A stretch of 64,000 nucleotides of DNA, taken from contig CACOBT010000009.1 in the NCBI GenBank assembly GCA_902625535.1, positions 19,691-83,690 of the forward strand, given 5' to 3'. Each line of letters opens with the position of its first letter. Position 1 is the first letter of the stretch. The notes under the pieces were generated by a model, which saw only the letters and a program-made list of their open reading frames with translations, was not told the origin of the DNA and ran no database searches. The position numbers were made by a program, and so were the translations under genes. This DNA comes from an uncultured beta proteobacterium. Lineage in GTDB: Bacteria; Pseudomonadota; Gammaproteobacteria; Burkholderiales; Burkholderiaceae_A. Of the stretch, positions 1 to 9,857 are shown one piece after another.

Positions 1-528
1 ATCTGAACTATCTTCCAAAATTGCAAGAGGTATATCCGTTCCTAATTTATTTAGAATACTGCTGGCCTCTCCAGTTGTGGCATCATCAACCCGGGTAATC
101 TCAAGTCTACGTGTCAAGTCCACATTTTCTGATTTTAAAACGAGCGATCCATTCAGAGGCTTTTTATCTAACGCTTTTCTATATTCAACAGATGCCTGTC
201 TCGCAAGGATTTCTCGCAAATTTATAAATGCTTGACCGACCCTTGGATGTTTTTCAATGGCAATTTCAAGTACCTGCCGCGCTTCTGTCAACCTACCTAA
301 TCCCGCTAGGATTACGGCCACATCGTTTGCAACCTCAAGATTAGAAGGATATTTCTCGACTAACACTGTATACGATTCTAGCGCCTTTCGAAGGTTTCCC
401 TGATTTATAGCAAGCGAAACTTCTTTTTTAATCTCCTCCAACTCCTCGTACAACGGCTCCTCTGAAAATACCATTTTGCCGAACAACGATAACGATACCA
501 ACATGCAAATGTAAAAATAATTCTTCAT
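1..528 (-). CDS. Secreted tetratricopeptide-repeat protein, partial (C-terminus beyond window)
   Basis: The frame is open from an ATG at 528 to the window edge (176 codons). The first ~22 residues form a signal peptide with a hydrophobic core (YFYICMLVSLSLF), so the protein is exported. Residues ~30-105 contain TPR-like helices (around NQGNLRKALESYTVLVEKYP and GRLTEARQVLEIAIEKHP), typical of protein-protein scaffolds. Its ATG lies 3 nt after the fdx stop codon, so it is probably co-transcribed with the isc operon, where many relatives carry iscX instead. I cannot name the function. The TPR call is fairly safe; a link to iron-sulfur assembly is inferred from position only. Confidence 0.75.
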   Translation of the reverse strand, partial: MKNYFYICMLVSLSLFGKMVFSEEPLYEELEEIKKEVSLAINQGNLRKALESYTVLVEKYPSNLEVANDVAVILAGLGRLTEARQVLEIAIEKHPRVGQAFINLREILARQASVEYRKALDKKPLNGSLVLKSENVDLTRRLEITRVDDATTGEASSILNKLGTDIPLAILEDSSD

Positions 529-531
529 ATT

Positions 532-864
532 TTATTCTCTAGCGTGATTGAGTGTATATTTCGGAATTTCAATTTCTAGATCTTCATTTCCAACAGTAAC
601 CTGACATGATAATCTAGACTCGGCCTCTAAACCCCATGCCCTATCCAATAAATCTTCCTCATCTTCCTCAGGCGCCTCTATGCTGTTATATCCCGACCGC
701 AGAATTACATGACAAGTGGTACACGCCCTGGACATCTCACACGCATGTTCTATATTGATTTCATTTTGCAATAGGACCTCGCAAAGATTATCTCCCTCTT
801 TGACATCTAGAACCACCTCTCGCGGGCAAATTAGTTCATGCTTTCTTACGCGTAATTTTGGCAT
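532..864 (-). CDS. fdx: ISC-type [2Fe-2S] ferredoxin
   Basis: A 110-residue adrenodoxin-type ferredoxin that supplies electrons for Fe-S cluster assembly on IscU. Cluster ligands are visible as Cys42, Cys48, Cys51 (HACEMSRACTTCH) and Cys87 (LSCQV), the same spacing as E. coli Fdx. It is the last classical isc gene here, starting 26 nt after the reconstructed hscA stop at 891. The ATG at 864 fits the family start (MPKL...). No iscX gene follows; a TPR protein gene takes that place. Confidence 0.97.
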   Translation of the reverse strand: MPKLRVRKHELICPREVVLDVKEGDNLCEVLLQNEINIEHACEMSRACTTCHVILRSGYNSIEAPEEDEEDLLDRAWGLEAESRLSCQVTVGNEDLEIEIPKYTLNHARE

Positions 865-890
865 TATTCCACTACCTACAGTCTTTGAGT

Positions 891-2793
891 TTATGAAAGG
901 TCATCCACACGCTGACCAGTTAAAGCAGAACCGATTGCATTATTCATCCTTTTCTGTGCAAAGGGCTCGGCAAATTTGTCAAGTTCAGAAGCTACTTCTT
1001 GAATTTCTTGTCTAGTTTTTTTCTTCATCTTTTAAGATTTTTTTTGCTTTGTCCATGACTCTAACGATTCCCTGAATCTCCGCCGATTCTAATAATCCCG
1101 AATCGGCAGAAAATGCTACAGTCAGCGCTTCAAGATTCCGGGACAGCTCAACTTTTTTTTCTTCGCAAATTCTTGCCTCTACATCGTCTTCAGAGTGATC
1201 GAGGCCTTCTTTAATTATTCGCTCAACGTCCTCCTCAGTTAAACCAAAACTTGGATTAATCTCGATTGAATATAGTTGTCCATTTGAAGTTTCTTTCGCC
1301 TCCACCGCTAGAAGTCCATCCGCATCGAGTTTAAAAGACACCGCTATCCTAGGTTTCCCAGCAACCATCGGAGGAATGTCTGAAATTTCAAATTTTGCGA
1401 GACTCCTACAATCCCTAACAAGCTCTCGTTCCCCCTGAGCAACATGAATCGACATCCCTTTTTGCCCATCTCTAAAAGTCGTAAATTCTTTAGTCTTCTC
1501 CACCGGAATAGGTGTATTGCGTGGAATGATCTTTTCGACAAGCCCCCCCATAGTTTCAATACCCAAACTAAGTGGAGTCACATCAAGTAGCAACCAATTT
1601 TCTCCACGATTCCGATTTCCAATCAAGGAATCCGCTTGTAAGCTGGCTCCGATGCAAACAACGTGATCAGGATTCAGATCAACCATAGGATCCTTCCCAT
1701 AGTGACTCGCGATGAACTTTCTCACCACATTCAGTCGCGTTGAACCCCCAACCAATACGATTTCCTTTAACTCCGAGTGTTCCAATCCCGCGTCTAACAG
1801 AGCATTGTCACAGATTCTTAGAGTTTTTTGCACAATGTTGTCCAACAGGCCCATCAATTCGACGTCGCTCAATCTAACTTCATGGGTTTCACCTTCAAGT
1901 TCAAGCGTAGCGGATACATAATTTTCACCTGTTCGCAAAGAACTCAGCTTTTCCTTAAGTTGTCGACTAACGTTTAGCAGCTCTTGCCTCGAATAGAGGC
2001 TCAAATCTTTGAGACTGTAGGGAAGCTCTTTCATTAAATGTACTGCTATCAGTTCGTCAAAATCGTCACCTCCTAAATTTGTGTCCCCGCCAGTCGCAAC
2101 AACTGAGAATATTCCTTTCTCCAGTTGCAAGACTGAAACATCAAAAGTTCCCCCGCCAAGGTCATAGATCATAAACAAACCTTGCTCCTTTTTTTCAAGA
2201 CCATATGCCAGCGCCGCAGCAGTCGGTTCGTTAATTAAGCGTAGAACATTTAAACCAGCCATTAAGGCTGAATCTTTAGTGGCTTGTCTCTGCGTATCAT
2301 CAAAATAAGCTGGTACGGTAATGACAGCTCCTTCAATCGGCTTGCCCAAACTACTCTCAGCCAGTACTTTCATGTATTTTAGTATTTCTCCCGAAATCTC
2401 GACTGGCGTCTTCGGTCCTATTGGTGTTTTAACACAGAGAATTTTTTTTCCAGAAAGCTCTTTGGTTTCGACCTCGTCAAGTTTACCGCTGTTTCTTAGG
2501 TCGTCTAATGACTTGCCGATCAACCTTTTTACCGATTTCACAGACAGTGTACCTTTCTTGTAAGGACTTCCGCTAACGTCTCCGACTGTAGGGTGCCGGC
2601 CATTAACGTACGTAACGATGGATTTGACAAGAGCTTGACCGTTTCTATTCAAACAAATTTTTACTTTACCGTCCTCGCCCACATATCCCGCTAGTGAGTT
2701 GGTTGTTCCCAAATCAATTCCAATAACCGTTCTTCTTTTATTGCTTTCCGCACCTGCGTGACTATCTGGCTCAGAAATTTGAAGTAATGACAT
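891..2793 (-). CDS. hscA: Hsp70-type Fe-S chaperone HscA, apparent frameshift near the C-terminus
   Basis: A specialised DnaK-family ATPase that with HscB releases the cluster from IscU. The ATG at 2793 gives the family start MSLLQISEP and overlaps the hscB stop by one base (TAATG). Nucleotide-binding motifs [20 protein letters not shown] and VLVGGSTRL are intact. The uninterrupted frame stops at 1012, giving 593 residues and losing the end of the lid domain. Skipping one A of the 7-A run at 1016-1022 restores a frame to TAA at 891. That frame encodes a typical HscA tail ([16 protein letters not shown] ... VDDLS), about 633 residues in all. A sequencing or assembly error is the simplest reading; transcriptional slippage or a real mutation are alternatives. 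Confidence 0.93.
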
Positions 2794-3353
2794 TAGACCT
2801 CTGACCTTTTTACCTCGTCTAACTCGTCGCATGCTTTTACCATAAAAGCTAGGTTAGCAAGTTGCTCTTTCAAGAGATATGACGAGTCATCATCTTTTTG
2901 ATCTAATTCTTTAAAACTTTTGTCGATCTCTAGATTTATTCGATCCATGTTTTTTTTTAATTCATCATCAATTTTCTTAATAAGGATGGCTTTATCGTTT
3001 GATCGAATATTTTTAATTTCATCCAATTCTTCTCGGATTCCAAACTGCTGTTCCAAAAACCCAATGCTTTTGAACTCAAAATTTTCCATATCAAATTCCA
3101 ATCCTTGCAAGCTACACAAATGTTCCCCGCGTTTGATGGGATCCTTGAGGACACTGTAGGCTTTGTTGACTAAGGTTGAGAATTCCGAGGCAACTTTTTT
3201 TTCAATATCAGTCGCTTTTGCAAACAAATCCGGGTGAGTTTTTTGCAACAGCATTTTCTGTCTTGATTTTAGCTCTTTCAAATCAAGCAGAAATTCTTTT
3301 TTAAATGAAAACAGCTTGAAGTAGTCAACCGGACATTCCTGCTTTGAATTCAT
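2793..3353 (-). CDS. hscB: Fe-S cluster co-chaperone HscB (J-domain)
   Basis: A J-type co-chaperone of 186 residues that stimulates HscA and delivers IscU. The J-domain occupies roughly the first 75 residues with the HPD motif in KTHPDLF, followed by the C-terminal three-helix IscU-binding domain rich in Leu, Glu and Lys. An upstream in-frame start at 3380 exists. The ATG at 3353 is preferred because it overlaps the iscA stop as ATGA and gives the family start ([15 protein letters not shown]). Its own stop overlaps the hscA start. Confidence 0.96.
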   Translation of the reverse strand: MNSKQECPVDYFKLFSFKKEFLLDLKELKSRQKMLLQKTHPDLFAKATDIEKKVASEFSTLVNKAYSVLKDPIKRGEHLCSLQGLEFDMENFEFKSIGFLEQQFGIREELDEIKNIRSNDKAILIKKIDDELKKNMDRINLEIDKSFKELDQKDDDSSYLLKEQLANLAFMVKACDELDEVKRSEV

Positions 3354-3673
3354 ACCTGGAAGGATTCGCCACAACCACATTCCCCTGTGACGTTCGGGTT
3401 AACGAATTTAAAACCTTCATTTAACCCTTCTTTAACGAAGTCTAACGTTGTCCCTTTCAGGTAAACTAAGCTTTTAGCATCGACAAAAACTCTCACACCA
3501 TAATTGTCGTAAGCATGATCGGAGCCCTCGGCTTCGTCTACAAACTCAATTTTGTAAGCAAGCCCTGAACAGCCTGCCGTTTTAACGCCTAGCCGAATTC
3601 CGACCCCCTTACCACGCTTTTCTAGAGACCCTTTAACGTGAGTCGCAGCCCGTTCTGTTAAGGTGATAGACAT
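3350..3673 (-). CDS. iscA: Fe-S assembly A-type protein IscA
   Basis: A 107-residue A-type carrier that binds iron or a [2Fe-2S]/[4Fe-4S] cluster and hands it to target proteins. The three conserved cysteines are Cys35 (TAGCSGLAY), Cys99 and Cys101 (GECGCGESF). It starts 8 nt after the iscU stop, and its stop overlaps the hscB ATG by four bases, indicating translational coupling. The product is cytoplasmic. Length and motifs match the family exactly. Confidence 0.97.
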   Translation of the reverse strand: MSITLTERAATHVKGSLEKRGKGVGIRLGVKTAGCSGLAYKIEFVDEAEGSDHAYDNYGVRVFVDAKSLVYLKGTTLDFVKEGLNEGFKFVNPNVTGECGCGESFQV

Positions 3674-3681
3674 ATGAAACC

Positions 3682-4077
3682 CTAATTTTCAGTTGCTGTA
3701 TCGCTTTTCTTCTTGTAATCTTCGACCGCTGCCTTGATGGCATCCTCAGCTAGGATGGAACAGTGGATTTTAACTGGAGGTAGAGATAATTCGCTTGCAA
3801 TCTCTGTATTTCTTATTTTCGAAGCATCCTCAACGCTTTTACCTTTTACCCATTCAGTCACTAAAGATGAGGACGCAATGGCTGAGCCGCAACCGTAAGT
3901 CTTAAATTTTGCCTCTTCAATTATCCCCTTTTCATTGACCTTTATTTGCAGCTTCATTACGTCTCCACACGCTGGCGCGCCGACCATTCCGGTTCCCACC
4001 ATCGGATCCTTTTTATCGAGGGAGCCGACGTTTCGGGGATTTTCATAATGATCTATAACCTTCTCGCTGTAAGCCAT
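3682..4077 (-). CDS. iscU: Fe-S cluster scaffold IscU
   Basis: A 131-residue scaffold on which the [2Fe-2S] cluster is built from IscS sulfur and iron. Ligands Cys37, Cys63 and Cys106 are present, with Asp39 (cluster release) and His105. The LPPVK motif at 99-103 is the HscA recognition peptide, consistent with hscA downstream. The gene begins 28 nt after iscS with an ATG at 4077. Confidence 0.98.
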   Translation of the reverse strand: MAYSEKVIDHYENPRNVGSLDKKDPMVGTGMVGAPACGDVMKLQIKVNEKGIIEEAKFKTYGCGSAIASSSLVTEWVKGKSVEDASKIRNTEIASELSLPPVKIHCSILAEDAIKAAVEDYKKKSDTATEN

Positions 4078-4105
4078 ATAACTCTCCTAAATCAAGTTTG
4101 TGTAA

Positions 4106-5317
4106 CTAATGAGCTGCCCACTGTATCGAATTTAAATCGATACCGTCCTGGTGCATTTCCCAAAGGGGTGACATTTCCCGAAGTTTAGCAACCTGTTCCT
4201 GCATTATGTTAACCGCGAAGTCGACATCTTGGCTAGTTGTGAATCTCCCAACCGAAAACCTTATCGAGGAATGAGCTAACTCATCGCTTCTTCCCAGCGC
4301 CCTCAAAACGTAGGAGGGCTCTAGGCTTGCGCTAGTGCAGGCTGACCCCGAGGATACTGCTAAGTCCTTGACAGCCATCAGCAAGCTTTCCCCTTCTACA
4401 AAATTGAAACTTACGTTCAAATTGTGAGGGACTCTCTGGTTAAGATCGCCATTTAAATAGACTGCTTCCATCTTACTCAGGCCACTCCATAATTCATCCC
4501 GTAAGCACTTAATACGCTTATTTTCCTCTTCCATCAAACTTTCTGCAATACTAAAAGCCTTTCCCATTCCAACTATTTGATGGGTAGGCAGTGTTCCCGA
4601 ACGCATACCGCGTTCATGTCCGCCGCCGTGAATCTGAGCTTCAATTCTAACCCGGGGCTTTCGTCGGACATAAAGTGCTCCAATACCTTTTGGTCCATAT
4701 GTTTTGTGCGCAGAAAACGACATCATATTAACCCCCAACTCCTGCAGGCTAAAGTCTACCTTTCCCGTTGCCTGGGCACTATCAACATGAAACAGAGTTC
4801 CATTTTTTTGGCATATTTCGCTGATCGTTTTAATGTCTTGAATTACCCCAATCTCGTTATTGACGAACATAACGGATGCAAGTATCGTATCCTTTCTTAT
4901 CGAGTCCGCAAACAAATCTAAATCAATTAATCCAGAATCCTTTACATCCAAATAAGTCACCTCAAACCCCTCCCTCTCCAACTCCCTGCAGGCGTCAAGG
5001 GTTGCTTTGTGCTCCGTCTTAATCGTTATAATATGCTTACCTTTAGTAGCGTAGAACCTAGCAGCGCCCTTAAGCGCAAGGTTTATAGACTCTGTGGCCC
5101 CGGAAGTCCAAACTAATTCCCTAGAATCGCATCCGACCAATGATGCAACCTGCGCACGTGCCTTTTCAACTGCCTCCTCAGCTTTCCAACCGTACGAATG
5201 GCTCCTTGACGCCGGATTGCCGAAATCGCCTCTTAAGAAGGGAAGCATACACTCCAGCACTACTGGGTCTACAGGAGTGGTGGAGGAATAATCAAAATAG
5301 ATTGGCGTATTTATCAT
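4106..5317 (-). CDS. iscS: Cysteine desulfurase IscS
   Basis: A PLP-dependent group I cysteine desulfurase (403 residues) that mobilises sulfur as a persulfide for Fe-S clusters and tRNA thiolation. The PLP lysine is Lys205 in [12 protein letters not shown]; the persulfide cysteine is Cys327 in [14 protein letters not shown]. The C-terminal IscU-docking segment ends SIQWAAH. The gene starts 8 nt after iscR and is clearly co-transcribed with it. Confidence 0.98.
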   Translation of the reverse strand: MINTPIYFDYSSTTPVDPVVLECMLPFLRGDFGNPASRSHSYGWKAEEAVEKARAQVASLVGCDSRELVWTSGATESINLALKGAARFYATKGKHIITIKTEHKATLDACRELEREGFEVTYLDVKDSGLIDLDLFADSIRKDTILASVMFVNNEIGVIQDIKTISEICQKNGTLFHVDSAQATGKVDFSLQELGVNMMSFSAHKTYGPKGIGALYVRRKPRVRIEAQIHGGGHERGMRSGTLPTHQIVGMGKAFSIAESLMEEENKRIKCLRDELWSGLSKMEAVYLNGDLNQRVPHNLNVSFNFVEGESLLMAVKDLAVSSGSACTSASLEPSYVLRALGRSDELAHSSIRFSVGRFTTSQDVDFAVNIMQEQVAKLREMSPLWEMHQDGIDLNSIQWAAH

Positions 5318-5325
5318 ATATAAAT

Positions 5326-5793
5326 TTAATCCTTAAACACAACTTCCATGGTTTTAAAATCGGCAGTTGACCCAGCTCCAACTTGCTTCTCTCTTTGCTC
5401 TGTTACAAGGTCGTGTAAGTTAACTGAATCTAAAAAATCCACCATATGCCTGCTGAGTGCGGCCCAAAGTTCATGTGTCATACACACATTATCGTCCTTG
5501 CAATTTTGTTTTCCACCACATTGTGTCGCGTCCAACGGCTCATCAACCGCGTATATAATGTCAGCGACAGTTATGTCGGCGGATTTCCTCCCAAGCCTGT
5601 AACCCCCTCCAGGGCCCCTACAGGAACTTACCAACTCATGCTTGCGCAATCTTCCGAACAATTGCTCCAAATAAGAAAGAGAAATACTCTGCCGTTCACT
5701 GATTCTGGACAAAGCGACTGGACCCTTATCTTGCCTAAGGGCTAAATCAATCATTGCTGTAACTGCAAATCTACCTTTTGTAGTTAGCCTCAT
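5326..5793 (-). CDS. iscR: Rrf2-family Fe-S regulator IscR
   Basis: A winged-helix Rrf2 regulator (155 residues) that binds [2Fe-2S] and represses its own operon when clusters are plentiful. The ligands match E. coli: Cys92, Cys98, Cys104 ([14 protein letters not shown]) and His107. The HTH lies in residues ~28-65 ([18 protein letters not shown]). The ATG at 5793 follows a GGGGAG ribosome-binding site. It heads the isc operon, and a strong IscR-type site overlaps its promoter at 5810-5834. Confidence 0.97.
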   Translation of the reverse strand: MRLTTKGRFAVTAMIDLALRQDKGPVALSRISERQSISLSYLEQLFGRLRKHELVSSCRGPGGGYRLGRKSADITVADIIYAVDEPLDATQCGGKQNCKDDNVCMTHELWAALSRHMVDFLDSVNLHDLVTEQREKQVGAGSTADFKTMEVVFKD

Positions 5794-5809
5794 TTAACAA
5801 CTCCCCTGA

Positions 5810-5834
5810 ATACCCGACTATTATACTCTGTTTT
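5810..5834 (-). promoter_or_regulatory. isc operon promoter with type 1 IscR binding site
   Basis: On the minus strand a TATAAT -10 box (5825 to 5820) lies 26 nt upstream of the iscR ATG. A 25-bp segment over it ends TAGTCGGGTAT. It fits the known E. coli type 1 IscR consensus (halves ATASYYGACTR and YAGTCRRSTAT) at 21 of 25 positions by my count, and the downstream half is perfect. Overlap with the -10 implies autorepression by holo-IscR. The -35 is weak (TTCAAG, 17-nt spacer). Confidence 0.7.
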
Positions 5835-5915
5835 AGGAGCGACTTGAAGCGGTAGTAGTTTCCAAAACCTATTTTATTTAGGGTTTATACAACACCTCAC
5901 ACAGGCATCTGACGG

Positions 5916-6413
5916 TTAGGCAACCTTAGAAACTTTGTCTAGTATTACCTCAACAAGACCATTACAAGCGTCTTCAATCCCGGACAAAATAACATCGTAA
6001 CCTCGAAATCCATGATCATCGGGATCAGCCAGCGTTGCATTAACTGATTTCTGAGCAAACCTCATGAGTAAATGTAATTTGTGACCATGTTTTTTTGGAC
6101 AAACCCGTTGAAGCATCGCCAGATTATCCCAATCCATTGCCAGGATGTAGTCATAGTTCTCAAAGTCGTCAGATACAATCCCTCTACTCCGGTGGGTATC
6201 TAAAAAGTAACCTTTTGATAACGCAATCCTTTTTAATCTTGCGTCTATACCCCGTCCGTATTCATTGAGACACAAACCGGCGGATGCAACACACACGCCT
6301 TCTAAAATCTGTTGCTCCTGTAATTTACTCTTCAGCACCGCCTCAGCTAGGGGCGACCTTCCCGTGTTACTCATACAAACAAATAAAATTTTCAAATCAA
6401 TATTCTTACCCAT
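5916..6413 (-). CDS. Low-molecular-weight protein-tyrosine-phosphatase-like protein
   Basis: A 165-residue protein of the LMW-PTP/arsenate-reductase fold. The N-terminal P-loop fits C-x5-R-S (CMSNTGRSPLAE, Cys13 to Arg19) and the late acid loop DPDDHG supplies the general-acid Asp. The usual P-loop is C-x-G-N-x-C-R-S, so the second cysteine and first glycine are replaced; substrate or redox control may differ. The ATG at 6413 is preferred over a TTG at 6431 because AGAGAG precedes it by about 7 nt. It lies 30 nt after uvrB. Confidence 0.8.
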   Translation of the reverse strand: MGKNIDLKILFVCMSNTGRSPLAEAVLKSKLQEQQILEGVCVASAGLCLNEYGRGIDARLKRIALSKGYFLDTHRSRGIVSDDFENYDYILAMDWDNLAMLQRVCPKKHGHKLHLLMRFAQKSVNATLADPDDHGFRGYDVILSGIEDACNGLVEVILDKVSKVA

Positions 6414-6443
6414 GATGCTCTCTAAATACAATTTGTAATTAAT

Positions 6444-8474
6444 TTATAGTTCCAGCAAAACTGCCTTCGCTTCCTCAAGTTTATCTCGACTCAACGCTGC
6501 TTTTTCAAACTCCAACTCCCGGGCATTTTTTAGCATTTCCTTTTCAAGCCTTCTTATTTCTTTTGCAAGATCTTTTTTAGAAAGTTTTAGATACTGAGTG
6601 TCCACTGTTTTTGATGCTCCAGTTGACCCCTCGGCGACCGGCAAACCGTCAATCAGCTCTTTGACCAATTTTTTCACCCCGCGTGGAATGATGTTGTTTT
6701 CCACATTGTGCGTTAATTGCTTCTCTCTCCTCCTTTCAGTTTCAGAGACAGAATTTTTGATGGAGTCAGTAATTTTATCCGCATAAAGGATGGCCTTACC
6801 ATCTATATTTCTTGCGGCTCTGCCAATCGTCTGAATAAGACTCCTGTAAGATCTCAAAAACCCTTCTTTATCCGCATCCAGGATCGCAACTAAAGACACC
6901 TCAGGAATATCTAAACCTTCTCTCAAGAGATTTATGCCGATCAAAACATCAAAAACACCTAAACGAAGATCTCTTATAATCTCAACACGCTCCACTGTAT
7001 CTATGTCTGAATGCAAATACCTCACTCGATTACCCTGTTCCAATAAATAGTCTGTCAAATCCTCTGCCATTCTTTTTGTTAAAGTCGTAACCAATACACG
7101 ACCTCCATTTTTAACGGTGTCTTTAATTTCTGAGAGCAAATCATCCACTTGATTTTTCGCCGGCTTTATTTCAACTTTCGGATCTAAGAGACCTGTTGGT
7201 CTAACTACCTGTTCAATTATCTCTTTTTGAGACTTTTCAAGCTCATAATTAGACGGAGTAGCGGACACAAAAACGACTTGCTTAAGCTTTGGTTCGAACT
7301 CATCAAATCGAAGCGGTCTGTTATCGAGCGCCGATGGAAGCCTAAAACCATAATTTACCAATGTTTCTTTCCTGGAACGGTCCCCTTTGTACATTCCACC
7401 AACCTGTCCCACTGTTACATGACTTTCATCAATAAATACTAGACTGTCATCTGGCAGATAATCCATCAACGTTGGAGGAGCTTCTCCGGGCCTTGAATTT
7501 GAAATGTGTCTACTGTAATTCTCGATTCCCTTACAAAATCCCAGCTCCTCCAGCATTTCAAGATCAAATCTTGTTCGTTGTTCAATACGTTGAGCCTCTA
7601 TGTGTCTCCCCTCCGAAAGAAAGAAAGAAATTCTTTCATTTAATTCGACTTTTATGCTCTCTATGGCATTTTGGATAGTTTCCCGAGGCGTAACATAATG
7701 AGAAGAAGGATAGATTACGATCCGTCTAATTTTTCCTCTTTCTTGACCAGTCAGGGGATCAAATAAGATAATCTCTTCGACATCCCCATCAAACAACTCA
7801 ATCCTGACTGCTGTTTCTGAATTTTCAGCCGGAAAAATATCTATAGTATCACCGCGCACTCTAAACCTGCCCCTACTAAACTCTAAATCATTTCGAACGT
7901 ATTGCATACAAACTAATCGGGAAATTATGTCAGCCCTTGTCGTTTTATCATTTGTCCGCAACGCTAGGATCATTGAGTTGTAATTTTCAGGATCGCCAAT
8001 CCCATAAATGCAAGACACAGATGCGACAATTATCGTGTCTTTTCTTGTTAACAACGATTTTGTAGCTGACAGCCTCATTTGCTCTATATGCTCGTTGATG
8101 GCTGAGTCTTTTTCTATGAAAAGATCACGCTGAGGCACGTATGCTTCCGGTTGATAGTAGTCATAGTAAGAGACGAAATATTCAACAGCATTAGCAGGAA
8201 AAAAATCGCGCATCTCTGAATATAATTGAGCCGCTAAAGTTTTATTCGGTGCCAGTATCAATGCTGGTTTTCCTAAAGCCGCTATCACATTCGCCATGGT
8301 AAATGTCTTTCCAGACCCTGTAACTCCTAATAGCGTCTGGTATGTAACCCCTGCCTCTAAATTATCTATTATGCCAGCGATGGCGCCCGGTTGGTCCCCA
8401 CGAGGCTCAAACGAGGAAACTAAGTTAAAAGGAGTCTCGTTACTTCCGGAAGTATCTTTTTTATTCGACAACAT
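6444..8474 (-). CDS. uvrB: Excinuclease ABC subunit UvrB
   Basis: The damage-verification helicase subunit of nucleotide excision repair (676 residues, normal length). Walker A is GVTGSGKT (50-57). The beta-hairpin that clamps DNA is near residues 98-113 ([16 protein letters not shown]), the helicase box DESHVTVGQ follows, and motif VI is in the QTIGRAARN region. The C-terminal UVR domain that contacts UvrC occupies the last ~45 residues. It has an ATG at 8474 and is divergent from the aminotransferase gene. No convincing LexA box is visible upstream. Confidence 0.98.
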   Translation of the reverse strand: MLSNKKDTSGSNETPFNLVSSFEPRGDQPGAIAGIIDNLEAGVTYQTLLGVTGSGKTFTMANVIAALGKPALILAPNKTLAAQLYSEMRDFFPANAVEYFVSYYDYYQPEAYVPQRDLFIEKDSAINEHIEQMRLSATKSLLTRKDTIIVASVSCIYGIGDPENYNSMILALRTNDKTTRADIISRLVCMQYVRNDLEFSRGRFRVRGDTIDIFPAENSETAVRIELFDGDVEEIILFDPLTGQERGKIRRIVIYPSSHYVTPRETIQNAIESIKVELNERISFFLSEGRHIEAQRIEQRTRFDLEMLEELGFCKGIENYSRHISNSRPGEAPPTLMDYLPDDSLVFIDESHVTVGQVGGMYKGDRSRKETLVNYGFRLPSALDNRPLRFDEFEPKLKQVVFVSATPSNYELEKSQKEIIEQVVRPTGLLDPKVEIKPAKNQVDDLLSEIKDTVKNGGRVLVTTLTKRMAEDLTDYLLEQGNRVRYLHSDIDTVERVEIIRDLRLGVFDVLIGINLLREGLDIPEVSLVAILDADKEGFLRSYRSLIQTIGRAARNIDGKAILYADKITDSIKNSVSETERRREKQLTHNVENNIIPRGVKKLVKELIDGLPVAEGSTGASKTVDTQYLKLSKKDLAKEIRRLEKEMLKNARELEFEKAALSRDKLEEAKAVLLEL

Positions 8475-8565
8475 TGAAGAAAGAAAAATGTAAAAACGCT
8501 TAGAAAGCCATTGGTGTGCGAAAAATTATGTATAATAACGGCTCGCAACGCGGTTAAAAGATATT

Positions 8566-8615
8566 TATTGTACGCAACAATATATGCAGTTTCAAGGTTC
8601 TGAGGTCTCAAAACC
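8566..8615. promoter_or_regulatory. Two dyad-symmetric elements between uvrB and aspC
   Basis: The 168-bp divergent region contains TATTGT-acgca-ACAATA (8566-8582, perfect 6-bp arms). It also contains a 20-bp near-palindrome, GGTTCTGAG-gt-CTCAAAACC (8596-8615, 9-bp arms with one mismatch), 27 bp before the aminotransferase ATG. A TATAAT lies at about 8531-8536. No T-run follows either dyad, so these look like operators rather than terminators. The binding protein is unknown. Confidence 0.45.
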
Positions 8616-8642
8616 GACTCTCAGCATAAATTTTGAGAATAC

Positions 8643-9857
8643 ATGAGCTTATACACGGAAATTAATACGCTTACTCGGGACCCAATCATTGGGCTCACTG
8701 AGCTATTCCAAAAAGACTCCAGGGCAACGAAATTTAACCTCGGCGTCGGTGTTTATCTTGACAAAGATGGAAAAGTGCCGGTGTTGGAGAGCGTCAAGGC
8801 AGCTCGACATCTTATTGATGAACATAAGGACCCCAGCGTTTACTTACCCATTCGCGGATTGGACGTTTTTTGCGAGCACACAAAAAAACTGATATTTGGG
8901 GCCAAACACAATAACAAACAAATCATAACAACTCAGGCACTCGGCGGGACGGGTGCTCTCAGAATAGGCGCCGAGCTTTTGCAAAGAACACGGAAAATAC
9001 CTTTCGTTGTCATAAGCAACCCAAGTTGGGAAAATCACCGTAATATCTTCGAATCCGCGGGACTCAAGGTCGATTCATACCCGTACTATGACCCAAAGAC
9101 AAATAGCTTTTTATTAAATTCATTTTTAACTTTTTTAAAAAAACTACCGAAGCACACCGTCGTTGTTTTGCATGCGAATTGCCATAATCCTACCGGTATC
9201 GATCCTTCGCAGGAGGAGTGGACAGAAATTCTCGACACAATACAACGGTCCGACCTAGTGCCATTTTTCGATTTAGCTTACCAAGGCTTTAAACACAGTT
9301 TGGGTCAAGATAGTTCAGTTATAAAATCCTTTTTAGAATTTGATAAACCATTTCTTGTGGCAAATTCCTTTTCAAAGAATTTCTCACTTTATGGCGAGCG
9401 TGTCGGCGCGTTGAGTGTTTTCACCTCCTCCTCTGACGAATCAGCTAGAATCCAGAGTCATTTAAAAAATGTAATTAGGGGCCTCTATTCAACACCCCCA
9501 ACCTACGGCCAAAAGATCGTCGGAGAGATATTATCAAACGACAATCTTCATACGATTTGGAAATCAGAAATTGAATCAATGAGAACTAGAATTATTGAAG
9601 TGAGACGACTTTTGGTAAAGACTTTTGAAGAGCAAGGTTTGGACAAATTTTCTTTCATTAGAAATCAACATGGTATGTTTAGTTTTTCTGGTTTAAGAAA
9701 AAATCATGCTTTTTTGCTACGCGAGAAGTTTGGAGTGTACATCTTAGACTCGGGAAGAATTTGTATTGCTGCGTTGAACGATAAAAATCTGGATTATGTG
9801 GCCAACGCTATATCCGAGGTTGTGCAAACAGAGGATATTAAGACAAATAGCGCATAA
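8643..9857 (+). CDS. aspC: Aspartate/aromatic aminotransferase, class I
   Basis: A PLP-dependent aminotransferase of the AspC/TyrB type (404 residues) that moves the amino group between glutamate and oxaloacetate or aromatic keto acids. Family motifs: HANCHNPTGIDPS, the PLP-contacting Asp210 and Tyr213 (FFDLAYQGF), and the Schiff-base Lys245 in NSFSKNFSLYGERVGA. AspC versus TyrB specificity cannot be decided from sequence alone. The ATG at 8643 fits the family start. The next ORF begins directly after its stop codon. Confidence 0.93.
   Translation: MSLYTEINTLTRDPIIGLTELFQKDSRATKFNLGVGVYLDKDGKVPVLESVKAARHLIDEHKDPSVYLPIRGLDVFCEHTKKLIFGAKHNNKQIITTQALGGTGALRIGAELLQRTRKIPFVVISNPSWENHRNIFESAGLKVDSYPYYDPKTNSFLLNSFLTFLKKLPKHTVVVLHANCHNPTGIDPSQEEWTEILDTIQRSDLVPFFDLAYQGFKHSLGQDSSVIKSFLEFDKPFLVANSFSKNFSLYGERVGALSVFTSSSDESARIQSHLKNVIRGLYSTPPTYGQKIVGEILSNDNLHTIWKSEIESMRTRIIEVRRLLVKTFEEQGLDKFSFIRNQHGMFSFSGLRKNHAFLLREKFGVYILDSGRICIAALNDKNLDYVANAISEVVQTEDIKTNSA

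Noticed and set aside
2794..2832. Extended N-terminus of HscA
   Set aside because: The 13 extra residues (basic RRVRRGKK) lie inside hscB; the family start MSLLQISEP and the TAATG junction support 2793.
8475..8642. LexA (SOS) box upstream of uvrB
   Set aside because: The best candidate near 8575-8590 has only a partial CTG half with no matching CAG at the right distance.
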